From Corallococcus carmarthensis (GTDB taxonomy: Bacteria; Myxococcota; Myxococcia; Myxococcales; Myxococcaceae), in contig NZ_RAWE01000102.1 in assembly GCF_003611695.1 (NCBI RefSeq), forward strand, positions 1 through 32,463: 32,463 nucleotides of DNA, read 5' to 3'. Below, one piece after another: positions 23,137 to 31,075 of this stretch. Made by a program: the position numbers and the translations under genes. Under the pieces are notes generated by a model. It did not search any database. It saw only the letters and a list, made by a program, of their open reading frames with translations, and was not told the origin of the DNA. Position 1 is the first letter of the stretch, and every line of letters begins with the position of its first letter.

Positions 23137-24401
23137 CTGTCCTGTTCGATCCGATCTCCCGTCTCGCGTCGCAGCCCTGGTCCGCGCTCCACGGACTGGG
23201 CCCCGTCGTTTCCGACGCGCTTGCCCGCGTCCTCTCGGGCGACCCCGCCGAGCGCGTCCTCGACCGGACCCTGCGGGCCCACCGCGACCTGACCCGCGAA
23301 GGACGCCAGGCGCTGAAGGAGGCCGTCTTCAACGTGGGCCTCTGGCGCCGCCGCCTGGGGTTCCTCCTGGACTCACCGGACGCGCCGCCCTCCCAGCTCC
23401 TCTTCGCGCTCCTGCATGGCCTCGTGGGTGTTTCCGCCCCGGAGGCCGCGTCGTGGGCAGGGCTGGAGGCTCCGGTGCCCTTGCGGACCGGGACGCCTCC
23501 GTCGCTGGCGCTTCAGGCCTCGCTGCCAGACTGGCTCGCGGACCACTTCATCCAGGAACTGGGGCCCGAGGCGGACGACTTCTGCTCCCACCTCAACGTC
23601 CCGGGGCCCATCACGCTCCGGGTGAATCCGGCCCGTATCTCCCGTGAGGCCCTGGCCGCTCGCCTGGCATCCGAAGGCGTGCCGACCCGCCCTGGCTCCT
23701 GGAGCCCGCTGGCCCTTCACGTCGATGGGCCCCGGCCGAACCTCTATGCCCTGCCTTCCCTCCGCGAAGGCCTGTTCGAGGTCCAGGACGAGGGCAGTCA
23801 GCTCCTGGGGCTCCTCGTGGAGGCCCGGCCCGGGGAGACCGTGCTGGACCTGTGTGCCGGGGCAGGGGGCAAGACGCTCCAGCTGGGCGCCGCCATGGCG
23901 GACTCGGGTCGCCTCATGGCCTACGACCCGGATGGGGAACGGCTGGACCGGCTCCAGCAACGTGCCTCCCGCGCCGGGCTCACCCGCGTCCAGGTGCTCC
24001 GGACGCCTCCGGCTCCGGGCCTGAACGCCGACCGCGTCCTCGCGGACGTGCCCTGTTCCGAACTGGGCTCGCTCCGCCGGGGCCCGGACCTGCGCTTCCG
24101 GCTCACCCCGGACTCGCTCTCCCAGCACGCCGCCATCCAACGCGACATCCTGGCCCGCGCAGGGGATGTGGTGCGCCCGGGCGGCCGGGTCGTCTACGCG
24201 ACCTGCACCGTCAACCGCGCGGAGAACCAGGACGTGGTCGAGGACTTCCTCCGCTCCCGTCCCGACTTCCACTCCGTCCGGCCGGGCTCCGGATGGCTTC
24301 CGGACGCGTGCCTCCAGGACGGCTTCCTCTTCGTCACCCCCCACCGGCACGGCACGGATGGGTTCTTCGCGGCGGTGCTCGAACGAAGCTCGAAGGGGTA
24401 G
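23130..24401 (+). CDS. rsmB: RsmB/NOP2-family rRNA (cytosine-C5) methyltransferase
   Basis: It transfers a methyl group from S-adenosylmethionine to carbon 5 of a cytosine, in 16S rRNA for RsmB itself. From 23130 the product is 423 residues, close to the usual 430. Residues about 5-130 form the NusB-like RNA-binding domain and the rest the methyltransferase: V-L-D-L-C-A-G-A-G-G-K-T (about 238-249) binds SAM, Cys309 in D-V-P-C is the motif IV cysteine, and Cys359 in A-T-C-T the motif VI cysteine. Start choice: the only ATG/GTG/TTG in the frame is a GTG at 23334, which would cut off half of the NusB-like domain, yet the frame upstream to the TAG at 23112 reads convincingly as that domain. I therefore use a CTG at 23130, giving M-S-T-V-L-F-D-P; CTG at 23142 is the alternative. 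The exact RsmB target is inferred. Confidence 0.88.
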   Translation: MSTVLFDPISRLASQPWSALHGLGPVVSDALARVLSGDPAERVLDRTLRAHRDLTREGRQALKEAVFNVGLWRRRLGFLLDSPDAPPSQLLFALLHGLVGVSAPEAASWAGLEAPVPLRTGTPPSLALQASLPDWLADHFIQELGPEADDFCSHLNVPGPITLRVNPARISREALAARLASEGVPTRPGSWSPLALHVDGPRPNLYALPSLREGLFEVQDEGSQLLGLLVEARPGETVLDLCAGAGGKTLQLGAAMADSGRLMAYDPDGERLDRLQQRASRAGLTRVQVLRTPPAPGLNADRVLADVPCSELGSLRRGPDLRFRLTPDSLSQHAAIQRDILARAGDVVRPGGRVVYATCTVNRAENQDVVEDFLRSRPDFHSVRPGSGWLPDACLQDGFLFVTPHRHGTDGFFAAVLERSSKG

Positions 24402-24416
24402 GGCGGTCCGGTTCCA

Positions 24417-24441
24417 AACGGGTCCGACAGTCGGACCCGTT
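24417..24441 (+). terminator. Hairpin after rsmB
   Basis: AACGGGTCCGA-CAG-TCGGACCCGTT is a perfect 11-bp stem with a 3-base loop, starting 16 bases after the rsmB stop. No T-tract follows (CCCGCGG), so it could end transcription in both directions only weakly, or protect a 3' end. Confidence 0.5.
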
Positions 24442-24580
24442 CCCGCGGCCTGGCTCGGAAGGGCAGGGCGGCCGGCAGGCGGACGAGCGCTCCACGGGGC
24501 CTCGTTCCTCCGTGCTGCGGTACTCAACGCTTCGGGCCACGCCCTCCCTGAAACACCGTGTCGCCCCGGTACCGGGTGCT

Positions 24581-25495
24581 ATGAAGCGCTGCGTGCGTTG
24601 GCTCAAGCCCCTTCCGCTCCGTCCCCGCGACACAGTGCAGGTCGTCGCCCCCGCGGGCCCCTTCGAACAGGCTCCCTTCGAGGCCGGCCTGCGCATCCTC
24701 TCCGAGCGCTACGCCCCCGTGGTCCGGCCCGACATCGGCGCCTCGCACCGCTACCTCGCCGGGGATGACGCCCGCCGCCAGGAGGAGCTGTCCCAGGCGT
24801 TCCTCGACCGCGCCACCCGCGCCATCTTCTGTGCCCGGGGCGGCTATGGCAGCTCGCGCCTCCTGCCGGAGCTGCCGCTCGACAAGGCCGGCCCCGTCGC
24901 CTTCACCGGCTTCTCCGACCTGACGTCCATCCACTGCGCGCTCCAGGCCCTGCACCGCGTTTCGTTCCACGCGCCCGTGCTCACGCAGCTGGGCCGCCAG
25001 TCGACCCAGGTCCACGAGTACTTCTTCCGCCTGCTCGAATCCGCGGAGGCCCCGCCGCCCCTCACCGGCAACGCCACCTACGTCCCCGGCACCGCCGAGG
25101 GCGTCCTCGTGGGCGGCAACCTGTCCGTGTTCTCCCGGCTGCTGGGCACGCCGTACATGCCGCCGCTCGACGGCGCCGTGCTCCTCCTGGAAGACGTCAC
25201 CGAGCGCCCCTACCGCATCGACCGCATGTGGACCCATCTGCGGCTGGCCGGTGTCTTCTCCCGCGTGCGTGGCATCGTCCTGGGAGACTTCACCGCCTGC
25301 GAGGAGAAGGACGCGAACTACTCCAGCGCGGACGTGCTCCGTGAGCTGGCCCGGGACGCGAAGGTGCCCTGCGCCGCGGGCTTTCCCATTGGCCATGGCG
25401 CCATCAACTACCCCGTGGCCCTGGGCACCCGCGTGCGCCTGGACGCGGACGCCGCGCGCCTCACCTTCCTCGAAGGCGCGGTGAGCCCCGGATGA
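24581..25495 (+). CDS. ldcA: LD-carboxypeptidase (peptidase S66, LdcA/MccF family)
   Basis: A 304-residue cytoplasmic enzyme that removes the terminal D-Ala from muropeptide tetrapeptides during cell-wall recycling. C-A-R-G-G-Y-G-S (84-91) is the S66 N-terminal motif. G-F-S112-D-L-T carries the nucleophile serine. A glutamate in L-L-E-D-V-T-E-R-P-Y-R-I and a histidine in F-P-I-G-H-G complete the Ser-Glu-His triad. The length is normal for the family. The frame extends upstream to 23852 through rsmB, but that part is out-of-frame shadow; the ATG at 24581 begins the family-like sequence. Its stop overlaps the next start by four bases, and Mpl, which uses the resulting tripeptide, lies two genes on. 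Confidence 0.88.
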   Translation: MKRCVRWLKPLPLRPRDTVQVVAPAGPFEQAPFEAGLRILSERYAPVVRPDIGASHRYLAGDDARRQEELSQAFLDRATRAIFCARGGYGSSRLLPELPLDKAGPVAFTGFSDLTSIHCALQALHRVSFHAPVLTQLGRQSTQVHEYFFRLLESAEAPPPLTGNATYVPGTAEGVLVGGNLSVFSRLLGTPYMPPLDGAVLLLEDVTERPYRIDRMWTHLRLAGVFSRVRGIVLGDFTACEEKDANYSSADVLRELARDAKVPCAAGFPIGHGAINYPVALGTRVRLDADAARLTFLEGAVSPG

Positions 25496-26655
25496 GCCAG
25501 CACCCCATCGCCAACCTCCAGGCCGTGCTGGATGACGGCGTGGAGCTGGGCATCTTCCCCGCCGCCCAGGCCGTGGTGCTCCACAAGGGCATGCAGGTCT
25601 TCGGCGGCGTCGCCGGCAACGTGACGGGCGACACGCGCTTCGACCTCGCGTCGCTCACCAAGGCCCTCTCCACCACCGCGCTCTTCCTGCGCCTGTGGAC
25701 CGAGGGCAAGGTGGGCCCGGACACGCTCGTGTCCCGCTACTTCCCCGGCTCGCCCGTGGGCGACGCGGGCGTCACCGTCGCGGACCTGCTCTACCACCGC
25801 TCCGGCCTGCCTCCCTTCGTCCCGTTCTTCGCGGAGGCCCTCAAGGCCCATCCGGAGCTGCTCGACGCGGCCTGCTCCGCGACCCTCCGCGCCCAGGTCC
25901 ACGCCGAGGTCGTCCACGCCGCCGCCGCCACGCCGCTCGACGCGCCCGTGCGCACGAAGTCCGCGTACAGCGACGTGGGCTTCATCCTCCTGGGTGACAT
26001 CCTCGCCCGTGCCGGTGGCGCCCCGCTGGACGTGCTCTTCCACCGCCACGTCGCGGAGCCGTTGGACCTGAAGGCCCGCTTCCACCGCCTCTCCGACTTC
26101 CCCGCTGACGGCGTCACCGCGCGCACCGGCGCCATGCGCCCCCGCGAGCCCGCGCCCGGCCAGGAGTCGCTGTGGAAGGACGTGCCTTCCCAGCCTTCCC
26201 GTCCCGGGGAAGTGGACGACGACAACGCCTGGGTGCTGGACGGCGTCGCCGGACACGCGGGCCTCTTCGGCACCGCCGTGGACGTGGCCCGCTTCGGTCA
26301 GGCCGTGCTCGAGGGCGTCGCGGGCACGCATGCCGCGATTGCTCCAGGGCCCCTGTGGCATCGCGCGCTCGCCACGGATCCGCTGGTGGCGGGCAGCACC
26401 CGCTCCATGGGCTTCGACTCGCCGTCGAAGGGCCACTCCAGCGCGGGCCGCTTCATCGGTGACACGCCTCCGGGCGCGGTGGGCCACCTGGGCTTCACCG
26501 GCACCAGCCTCTGGGTGGACCTGAGGCGGTCGCTCGTCGTCGCGCTCATCACCAACCGCGTGGCCCAGGGCCGTCAGGACCTGCGCATCCGCGACTTCCG
26601 CCCCGCCTTCCACGAGCTCGTCGTGGAGGCGCTCGACCTCCACGTCCTCCCCTGA
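25492..26655 (+). CDS. Beta-lactamase-family serine hydrolase
   Basis: A 387-residue protein of the class C beta-lactamase/penicillin-binding fold. S54-L-T-K57 is the S-x-x-K motif with the nucleophile serine, Y159-S-D-V stands at the Y-x-N position, and H-L-G-F-T-G-T-S near residue 333 fits the third (K/H-T-G-like) motif. The sequence L-L-Y-H-R-S-G-L-P (about 103-111) is also typical of the family. No signal peptide is seen, so it should act in the cytoplasm, unlike secreted beta-lactamases. Its place between LdcA and Mpl suggests a role on recycled muropeptides, for example as an esterase or peptidase; the substrate is unknown. Resistance to beta-lactams should not be assumed. Confidence 0.85.
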   Translation: MSQHPIANLQAVLDDGVELGIFPAAQAVVLHKGMQVFGGVAGNVTGDTRFDLASLTKALSTTALFLRLWTEGKVGPDTLVSRYFPGSPVGDAGVTVADLLYHRSGLPPFVPFFAEALKAHPELLDAACSATLRAQVHAEVVHAAAATPLDAPVRTKSAYSDVGFILLGDILARAGGAPLDVLFHRHVAEPLDLKARFHRLSDFPADGVTARTGAMRPREPAPGQESLWKDVPSQPSRPGEVDDDNAWVLDGVAGHAGLFGTAVDVARFGQAVLEGVAGTHAAIAPGPLWHRALATDPLVAGSTRSMGFDSPSKGHSSAGRFIGDTPPGAVGHLGFTGTSLWVDLRRSLVVALITNRVAQGRQDLRIRDFRPAFHELVVEALDLHVLP

Positions 26656-26667
26656 GGAAACCGCAGC

Positions 26668-28137
26668 ATGGCTGACGACAACGGCAACGTCCTCGATTCC
26701 CTCGACCCGAAGTCCGTGCGCCGCATCCACCTGGTGGGGGTCGCCGGCACGGGCATGGGTTCCTTCGCCGGCATGCTCAAGGCCGCCGGCTACGACGTCA
26801 CCGGCAGCGACGAGAACGTCTACCCGCCCATGAGCGACATGCTCCGGACGTGGGGCATCCCCGCCAGCAGCCCGTACTCGCCCGCCAACCTGGACGCGGC
26901 GAAGCCGGACCTGGTCATCATCGGCAACGTCATCCGCCGGGTGAACCCGGAGGCCACCGCCGTGCGCGAGCGGGGCCTCAAGCAGATGAGCTTCCCCGCC
27001 GCGCTGGGATCGCTCTTCCTGGACCGCTCGCACTCCGTCGTCGTCGCCGGCACGCACGGCAAGACGACGACGTCCTCGCTCATGGCCCACGTGCTGGTGG
27101 CCGCGGGGAAGGATCCGTCCTTCCTCGTGGGCGGCGTCACCCAGAACTACGCGGGCAACTACCGCGTGGGGAAGGGCCCGCACTTCGTCGTCGAAGGCGA
27201 CGAGTACGACACCGCCTATTGGGACAAGGGCTCCAAGTTCCTGCACTACCGCCCGCGCACCGCCATCGTGACGAGCGTGGAGTTCGACCACGCGGACATC
27301 TTCCGCGACCTGCCGCACTACGAGGCCACGTTCGAGAAGTTCGTGCGCCTGGTGCCCCAGGACGGCCAGCTCGTCGTCTGCGCCGCGTACCCCAACGCCG
27401 TGCGCATCGCGCGCGGAGGCACCGCGCCCGTCAGCACCTACGTGGCCAAGGAAGGCGCGGACGCGGACTACACGCCGAAGAACCTCTCCTTCGGTCCGGA
27501 GGGCGCCCGCTTCAACGTCATGGAGAAGGGGCAGGACCTGGGCACCGTGACGCTGCCGATGTCCGGCGCGCACAACGTGGAGAACGCGCTCGCGGTCATC
27601 GCCGCCGCGCGCGGCCTGGGCCTCACCTTCGCTGAAATCCAGCAGGGCTTGTCCACCTTCCAGGGTGTGAAGCGCCGCCAGGAGGTGCGCGCGGAGGTGG
27701 ACGGCGTGCTCGTGGTGGACGACTTCGCGCACCACCCCACCGCCGTGCGCGAAACCATCGCCGCCATCCGTCATCGCTACCCGGACCGGCGCCTGTGGGC
27801 CATCTTCGAGCCGCGCTCCAACACCAGCCGCCGCAACATCCACCAGGAGGACTACGCGCACGCCTTCCCCGGCGCCGCGCGCGCCAGCCTCAAGGTGCCC
27901 GAGCGCCACGACAAGGTGCCCGAGGGCGAGGAGCTCAACGTCCCCAAGCTCATCGAAGCGCTCAAGGGCCAGGGCATCGCCGCGGACGGCGCCACCGACG
28001 TGCAGACGCTGGTGGACCGCGCCGCCTCCGAGGCGAAGTCCGGCGATGTGCTGCTCGTCATGAGCAACGGCTCCTTCGGGGGCTTCATCGAAAAGCTGCT
28101 CACCGCCCTGAAGGCCCGGGCGGGGAAGGGGACCTGA
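26668..28137 (+). CDS. mpl: UDP-MurNAc:L-Ala-gamma-D-Glu-meso-DAP ligase Mpl
   Basis: A Mur-ligase-family enzyme of 489 residues that attaches the recovered tripeptide to UDP-N-acetylmuramate, using ATP, to return it to peptidoglycan synthesis. The N-terminal domain starts with V-G-V-A-G-T-G-M-G-S-F-A and a T-G-S-D-E-N-V-Y-P-P-M-S segment. The P-loop is G128-T-H-G-K-T-T. The central domain contains E-G-D-E-Y-D-T-A and V-E-F-D-H-A-D, and the C-terminal domain D-D-F-A-H-H-P-T-A-V-R, as in Mpl. MurC is excluded by the E-G-D-E-Y-D-T-A segment and the recycling context. A GAGGAAA ribosome site lies just before the start. It is 12 bases after the previous gene and 3 bases before the next. Confidence 0.92.
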   Translation: MADDNGNVLDSLDPKSVRRIHLVGVAGTGMGSFAGMLKAAGYDVTGSDENVYPPMSDMLRTWGIPASSPYSPANLDAAKPDLVIIGNVIRRVNPEATAVRERGLKQMSFPAALGSLFLDRSHSVVVAGTHGKTTTSSLMAHVLVAAGKDPSFLVGGVTQNYAGNYRVGKGPHFVVEGDEYDTAYWDKGSKFLHYRPRTAIVTSVEFDHADIFRDLPHYEATFEKFVRLVPQDGQLVVCAAYPNAVRIARGGTAPVSTYVAKEGADADYTPKNLSFGPEGARFNVMEKGQDLGTVTLPMSGAHNVENALAVIAAARGLGLTFAEIQQGLSTFQGVKRRQEVRAEVDGVLVVDDFAHHPTAVRETIAAIRHRYPDRRLWAIFEPRSNTSRRNIHQEDYAHAFPGAARASLKVPERHDKVPEGEELNVPKLIEALKGQGIAADGATDVQTLVDRAASEAKSGDVLLVMSNGSFGGFIEKLLTALKARAGKGT

Positions 28138-28140
28138 GCC

Positions 28141-28719
28141 ATGCGCCGTCCATTCCTCCTCTCGCTGGGAGCCCTGGCGTTCACCCTGGGCTGTGCCGCG
28201 GCGCCTGCTCCGTTGCCTCCGCTCACGGACCGGACCGGTGACGGTCCGCGCTCCAGCTCCTCCGCCCTGGAATCGAGCCGGGCTCCGGGGAAGCCGCTGA
28301 CCTTCCAGGTGAAGCACTACCCGGACAACAGCTCGTATGACCCGAAGAGCGACCGGGGCCAGGTCGTCCTCCTGGACGTGTGGGCCACGTGGTGCGAGCC
28401 CTGCAAGGACGCGCTGCCCATGTACGCGCAGCTGCAGAAGGAGTACGGCGCGCGCGGCTTCAAGGCCTACGCCCTCAACGTGGACGAGGACGTGCGCGCC
28501 ATTCCCACCTTCCTGGAGGAGACGAAGGTGGAGGTCCCCATCCTCCTGGACGCCAACGCGCTGGTGTCCGAGCGCCTGCTGAAGGTGCGGCTGATGCCCA
28601 CCACCTTCCTGATTGACCGCAAGGGCGTCATCCGGCACGTGCACGAGGGCTTCGCCGAGGAGTTCCTCCAGCAGTTCCAGACGGAGATTGAGCAGCTGCT
28701 CGCCGAGCCCGCCTCCTGA
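28141..28719 (+). CDS. TlpA/ResA-like thioredoxin-fold lipoprotein
   Basis: A 192-residue exported protein. The signal peptide ends in T-L-G-C (Cys18), a lipobox-like site with an unusual Thr at -3. A Pro/Ser-rich linker reaches about residue 50. The thioredoxin fold has W-A-T-W-C85-E-P-C88 as its redox motif and the cis-proline segment M-P-T-T-F-L-I-D typical of TlpA/ResA proteins. Such proteins usually reduce disulphides outside the cytoplasm, for example in cytochrome maturation or envelope repair. It begins 3 bases after mpl and is likely in the same operon, though no direct link to peptidoglycan is evident. Confidence 0.88.
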   Translation: MRRPFLLSLGALAFTLGCAAAPAPLPPLTDRTGDGPRSSSSALESSRAPGKPLTFQVKHYPDNSSYDPKSDRGQVVLLDVWATWCEPCKDALPMYAQLQKEYGARGFKAYALNVDEDVRAIPTFLEETKVEVPILLDANALVSERLLKVRLMPTTFLIDRKGVIRHVHEGFAEEFLQQFQTEIEQLLAEPAS

Positions 28720-28742
28720 ACGCATACGAGGGAACCGCTTCC

Positions 28743-29567
28743 ATGGCTCACGACTCGGACACGCCCGCCGCGCTGCGCCGCACCGCGGAGGAGGGCGCGC
28801 GCATGGCCGGCCGCATCCTCCGTGAGCGCTTCCCGCAGCACCGCACCATCGAGTTCAAGGGCGGCATCGACCTCGTCACCGACGCGGACCGCGCCTCCGA
28901 GGCCGCGCTGCTGGACTTCCTGCGCCAGCGCCATCCGCACCACGCCATCCTCGCGGAGGAGAGCGGCGCGTGGCAGGGCACCGACACCTTCCGGTGGCTG
29001 GTGGATCCGCTGGACGGCACCACCAACTACTCGCACCAGGTGCCGCACTTCTGCGTCAGCGTGGCGGTGGAGGGGCCGGAGGGCACCGTGGCGGGCGCCG
29101 TCTACGACCCCATGCGCGACGAGCTCTTCTCCGCCGCGAAGGGGGAGGGCGCCACGCTCAACGGCGTGCCCCTGAAGGCCAGCCCCACGGACACGCTGGA
29201 GCGGGCGCTGTTGTGCACGGGCTTCCCCTACGACGTGCGCGAGCGCCCGGACCTGCCCGTGGGCCTCTTCTCCCAGCTCATCCTCCTGGCGCAGGGCATG
29301 CGCCGCACCGGCAGCGCCGCGCTGGACCTGGCGTACGTCGCGGCCGGCCGCTTCGACGGCTACTTCGAGTTCGGCCTCAAGCCCTGGGACATCGCCGCGG
29401 GCGGCCTGCTGGTGGCGGAGGCCGGCGGCGTCATCGTGCACATCGACGGGCGGCCCTTCGACGTGCTCAAGGGCGACGTGCTGGCGAGCGGCGCGAACCT
29501 GGCGCCCCAGCTCATGACCCAGGCGAAGCGCTTCCTGGATGAAATCGGCTGGACGCCGCGCGACTAG
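28743..29567 (+). CDS. suhB: Inositol-1-monophosphatase family protein
   Basis: A 274-residue Mg-dependent phosphatase of the SuhB family. L-A-E-E-S (about 63-67) and D88-P-L-D91-G-T-T hold the metal-binding acids, and K-P-W-D-I-A-A-G-G near residue 215 gives the second catalytic aspartate. The likely substrate is myo-inositol 1-phosphate or a related sugar phosphate; SuhB proteins may also act in rRNA antitermination. GAGGGAA precedes the ATG at 28743. The stop TAG (29565-29567) is part of the CTAG where the insertion sequence has landed, and the protein is complete. Confidence 0.9.
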   Translation: MAHDSDTPAALRRTAEEGARMAGRILRERFPQHRTIEFKGGIDLVTDADRASEAALLDFLRQRHPHHAILAEESGAWQGTDTFRWLVDPLDGTTNYSHQVPHFCVSVAVEGPEGTVAGAVYDPMRDELFSAAKGEGATLNGVPLKASPTDTLERALLCTGFPYDVRERPDLPVGLFSQLILLAQGMRRTGSAALDLAYVAAGRFDGYFEFGLKPWDIAAGGLLVAEAGGVIVHIDGRPFDVLKGDVLASGANLAPQLMTQAKRFLDEIGWTPRD

Positions 29568-29581
29568 GGCGTGTCCGCAAA

Positions 29582-30046
29582 TTAGAGCCAGAGGCGGATG
29601 GAGGCGATAAGGACCATCGCCAGGTAGTTGGCGGCGCGCTTCTCATAGCGCGTCGCCACCCGCCGGTTCTGCTTCAAGCGATTGAAGAGACACTCCACCC
29701 GGCAGCGCTTGCGGTAGGCCGCGCGCCGGAAGGCGCGCTGCCGGGGCTGGTTCGAGCGAGTGGGGATGATGGCGTGCACCCCATGTTCGCGGCACCAGGC
29801 GCGGAGGCTGGGGTAGCTGTAGCCTTTGTCCGCCGCGAGGGCGTCGGGCAAGCGGCGTGGCGCACCCGGCGAGTGAGCTCTCGGCACGCTGCCACCCGCC
29901 ATCAGCGCCTCGAAGGCCTGCGTCTCATGGCGCTGACCTGCCGTCAGCTCGAAGACGAGCGGCCGCCCCTGGCCCTCCGCCCGGACGTGCAGCTTGGTAG
30001 AGAAGCCTCCCTGGCTGCGGCCCAGCGCTTCGGCCTCCCCCCTTTT
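29582..30046 (-). CDS. IS5-family transposase, second frame (OrfB, via -1 frameshift)
   Basis: The C-terminal half of the transposase, read after a -1 shift at AAAAGGGGGG. It holds the second Asp in A-A-D-K-G-Y-S and the Glu in R-V-E-C-L-F-N-R-L-K, completing the DDE triad, and ends R-L-W-L before TAA at 29584-29582. The first ATG in this frame is at 29902, but that start would lose about 48 conserved residues, so the protein is more likely made only as a frameshift fusion with OrfA. Confidence 0.82.
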   Translation of the reverse strand, partial: KRGEAEALGRSQGGFSTKLHVRAEGQGRPLVFELTAGQRHETQAFEALMAGGSVPRAHSPGAPRRLPDALAADKGYSYPSLRAWCREHGVHAIIPTRSNQPRQRAFRRAAYRKRCRVECLFNRLKQNRRVATRYEKRAANYLAMVLIASIRLWL

Positions 30047-30402
30047 ACCGGCGTGCCGCGTGCGCCGGCTGCGTGCTGGTGGGCTCGGATGACGCTGGCG
30101 TCCAGGAAGTGCAGCGTCCAGTCCAGGTGCTCATCCTCGTGCGCTTCGGCCTGCAACTGCCGCAGCACCCGCGCCCAGATGCCTGCCTCCTGCCAGCGGT
30201 AGAATCGGCTGCTGAGCGTCTTCCAACTGCCGAACTGCTCCCGAGGCACGTCGCGCCAGGGCGCTCCCGTGCGCAGCACCCAGAGGATTCCGTCGAGCAC
30301 TTCGCGGTGCTCCTTGTTCGGACGGCCCCGCGCGGGTTTCTGGGGCGGCAGCAGTCCTACCAGCCGCTCCCATTGGGCGTCCGTCAGCTCTCCTCGGCTC
30401 AT
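29944..30402 (-). CDS. IS5-family transposase, first frame (OrfA)
   Basis: A 152-residue first part of the transposase. It begins with L-T-D-A-Q-W and continues through a G-R-P-N motif, then V-L-R-T-G-A-P-W-R-D-V-P, S-W-K-T and F-Y-R-W (the IS5 N-terminal domain), and L-D-A-S-V-I with the first catalytic Asp. After the slippery AAAAGGGGGG (30046 to 30037) this frame reads nonsense, while the -1 frame gives the conserved G-R-S-Q-G-G-F-S-T-K-L-H. AGGAGG lies 2 bases before the ATG at 30402. Confidence 0.88.
   Translation of the reverse strand: MSRGELTDAQWERLVGLLPPQKPARGRPNKEHREVLDGILWVLRTGAPWRDVPREQFGSWKTLSSRFYRWQEAGIWARVLRQLQAEAHEDEHLDWTLHFLDASVIRAHQHAAGARGTPVKGGRPKRWAAAREASLPSCTSGRRARGGRSSSS
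30037..30046 (-). promoter_or_regulatory. Programmed -1 frameshift slippery site
   Basis: On the minus strand the run A4G6 lies exactly where the two transposase frames exchange coding character. Slipping back one base joins V-K to R-G-E-A-E-A-L-G. This is the usual arrangement of the IS427 group. Confidence 0.7.
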
Positions 30403-30447
30403 GCCCTCCTAACACCCGGCTCCGCTCGAACTATTTGCGGACACGTC

Positions 30448-31062
30448 CTAGAAGAAGCTCTCCGGCACGAAGACGATGTCGCCGGCCTGGAGCAGGAAGT
30501 TGCGCTCACGGCCCACGCCGATGTCCTCCACGGGCACGCGAATCTTGCGCTCCTGCCCGTTCACCACGCGCGTGACGAGCGTGTTGTTCTTCGCCGCGAG
30601 CTTGGTGAAGCCACCGGCCAGCGTAATGGCCTGGATGATGGAGACCTCGCCGGTGACGGGGAAGGTGCCGGGCTTCTGCACCTCGCCGAAGACGAAGATC
30701 TTCTGCGAGTTGTACTCCCGCACCAGCACCGACACCTGCGGGTGCCGCAGGTAGCGCGCCAGGCAGTCGCGCAGCGCGTCCGCCGCGGCGCTGGCGGTGC
30801 GGCCGGACAAGTCCACCTTGCCGCACAGCGGATAGTCGATGGTGCCTTCCGGCGACACGCGCCAGGTGCCGGAGTGCTCGGGCTCCTGGAAGACGCGCAC
30901 CTCCAGCACGTCGCCGGGGCCCAGGTTGCCGCCGGACGTCGCCGCGGCCTCCGTGGACGAAGCGGGCGTGGGCGCAGGGGGCGGTGGGCGCGTGTCCGCG
31001 TGGCACGCGCACACGAGCGCGAGGAGGGCCGGAAGCAGGAGGGTGAGCCGCGACGGACGCAT
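30448..31062 (-). CDS. Short outer-membrane polysaccharide export (OPX) lipoprotein
   Basis: A 204-residue protein. The signal peptide ends near Cys18/Cys20 (V-C-A-C), a possible lipidation site, followed by a Pro/Thr/Ala linker. The poly-export (SBBP) domain begins [12 protein letters not shown] and includes P-E-G-T-I-D-Y-P. The SLBB part has [13 protein letters not shown] and [11 protein letters not shown], and the protein stops right after D-I-V-F-V-P-E. It lacks the C-terminal helix by which Wza spans the outer membrane. Short OPX proteins of this kind in Myxococcus are known to work with a separate beta-barrel, and one is encoded 13 bases upstream. The stop lies in the CTAG beside the insertion sequence, and the coding frame is intact. 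Confidence 0.88.
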   Translation of the reverse strand: MRPSRLTLLLPALLALVCACHADTRPPPPAPTPASSTEAAATSGGNLGPGDVLEVRVFQEPEHSGTWRVSPEGTIDYPLCGKVDLSGRTASAAADALRDCLARYLRHPQVSVLVREYNSQKIFVFGEVQKPGTFPVTGEVSIIQAITLAGGFTKLAAKNNTLVTRVVNGQERKIRVPVEDIGVGRERNFLLQAGDIVFVPESFF

Positions 31063-31075
31063 GGGCGCGCGAGCC

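Larger units (their letters stand above)
29568..30447 (-). mobile_element. IS5-family insertion sequence (880 bp)
   Basis: The ends are inverted repeats: GGCGTGTCCGCAAAT on the left and GACGTGTCCGCAAAT on the right read inward (14 of 15 match). The element is flanked on both sides by CTAG (29564-29567 and 30448-30451), consistent with a 4-base target duplication; because CTAG is a palindrome, a 2-base TA duplication cannot be excluded. It encodes a transposase in two overlapping frames on the minus strand with an intact DDE triad, as in the IS427 group of IS5. It looks complete and possibly active. Confidence 0.9.

Noticed and set aside
23095-23292. A small open frame starting at GTG 23095 upstream of rsmB
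   Set aside because: It is in a different frame from the convincing NusB-like coding sequence and has shadow-like Ser/Arg/Pro composition.
25408-28725. A 1105-codon open frame on the minus strand
   Set aside because: It lies opposite four well-recognised genes (ldcA, hydrolase, mpl, tlpA-like). Its product is low-complexity (Ala, Val, Gly, His, Arg), as expected from third-position GC bias on the opposite strand.
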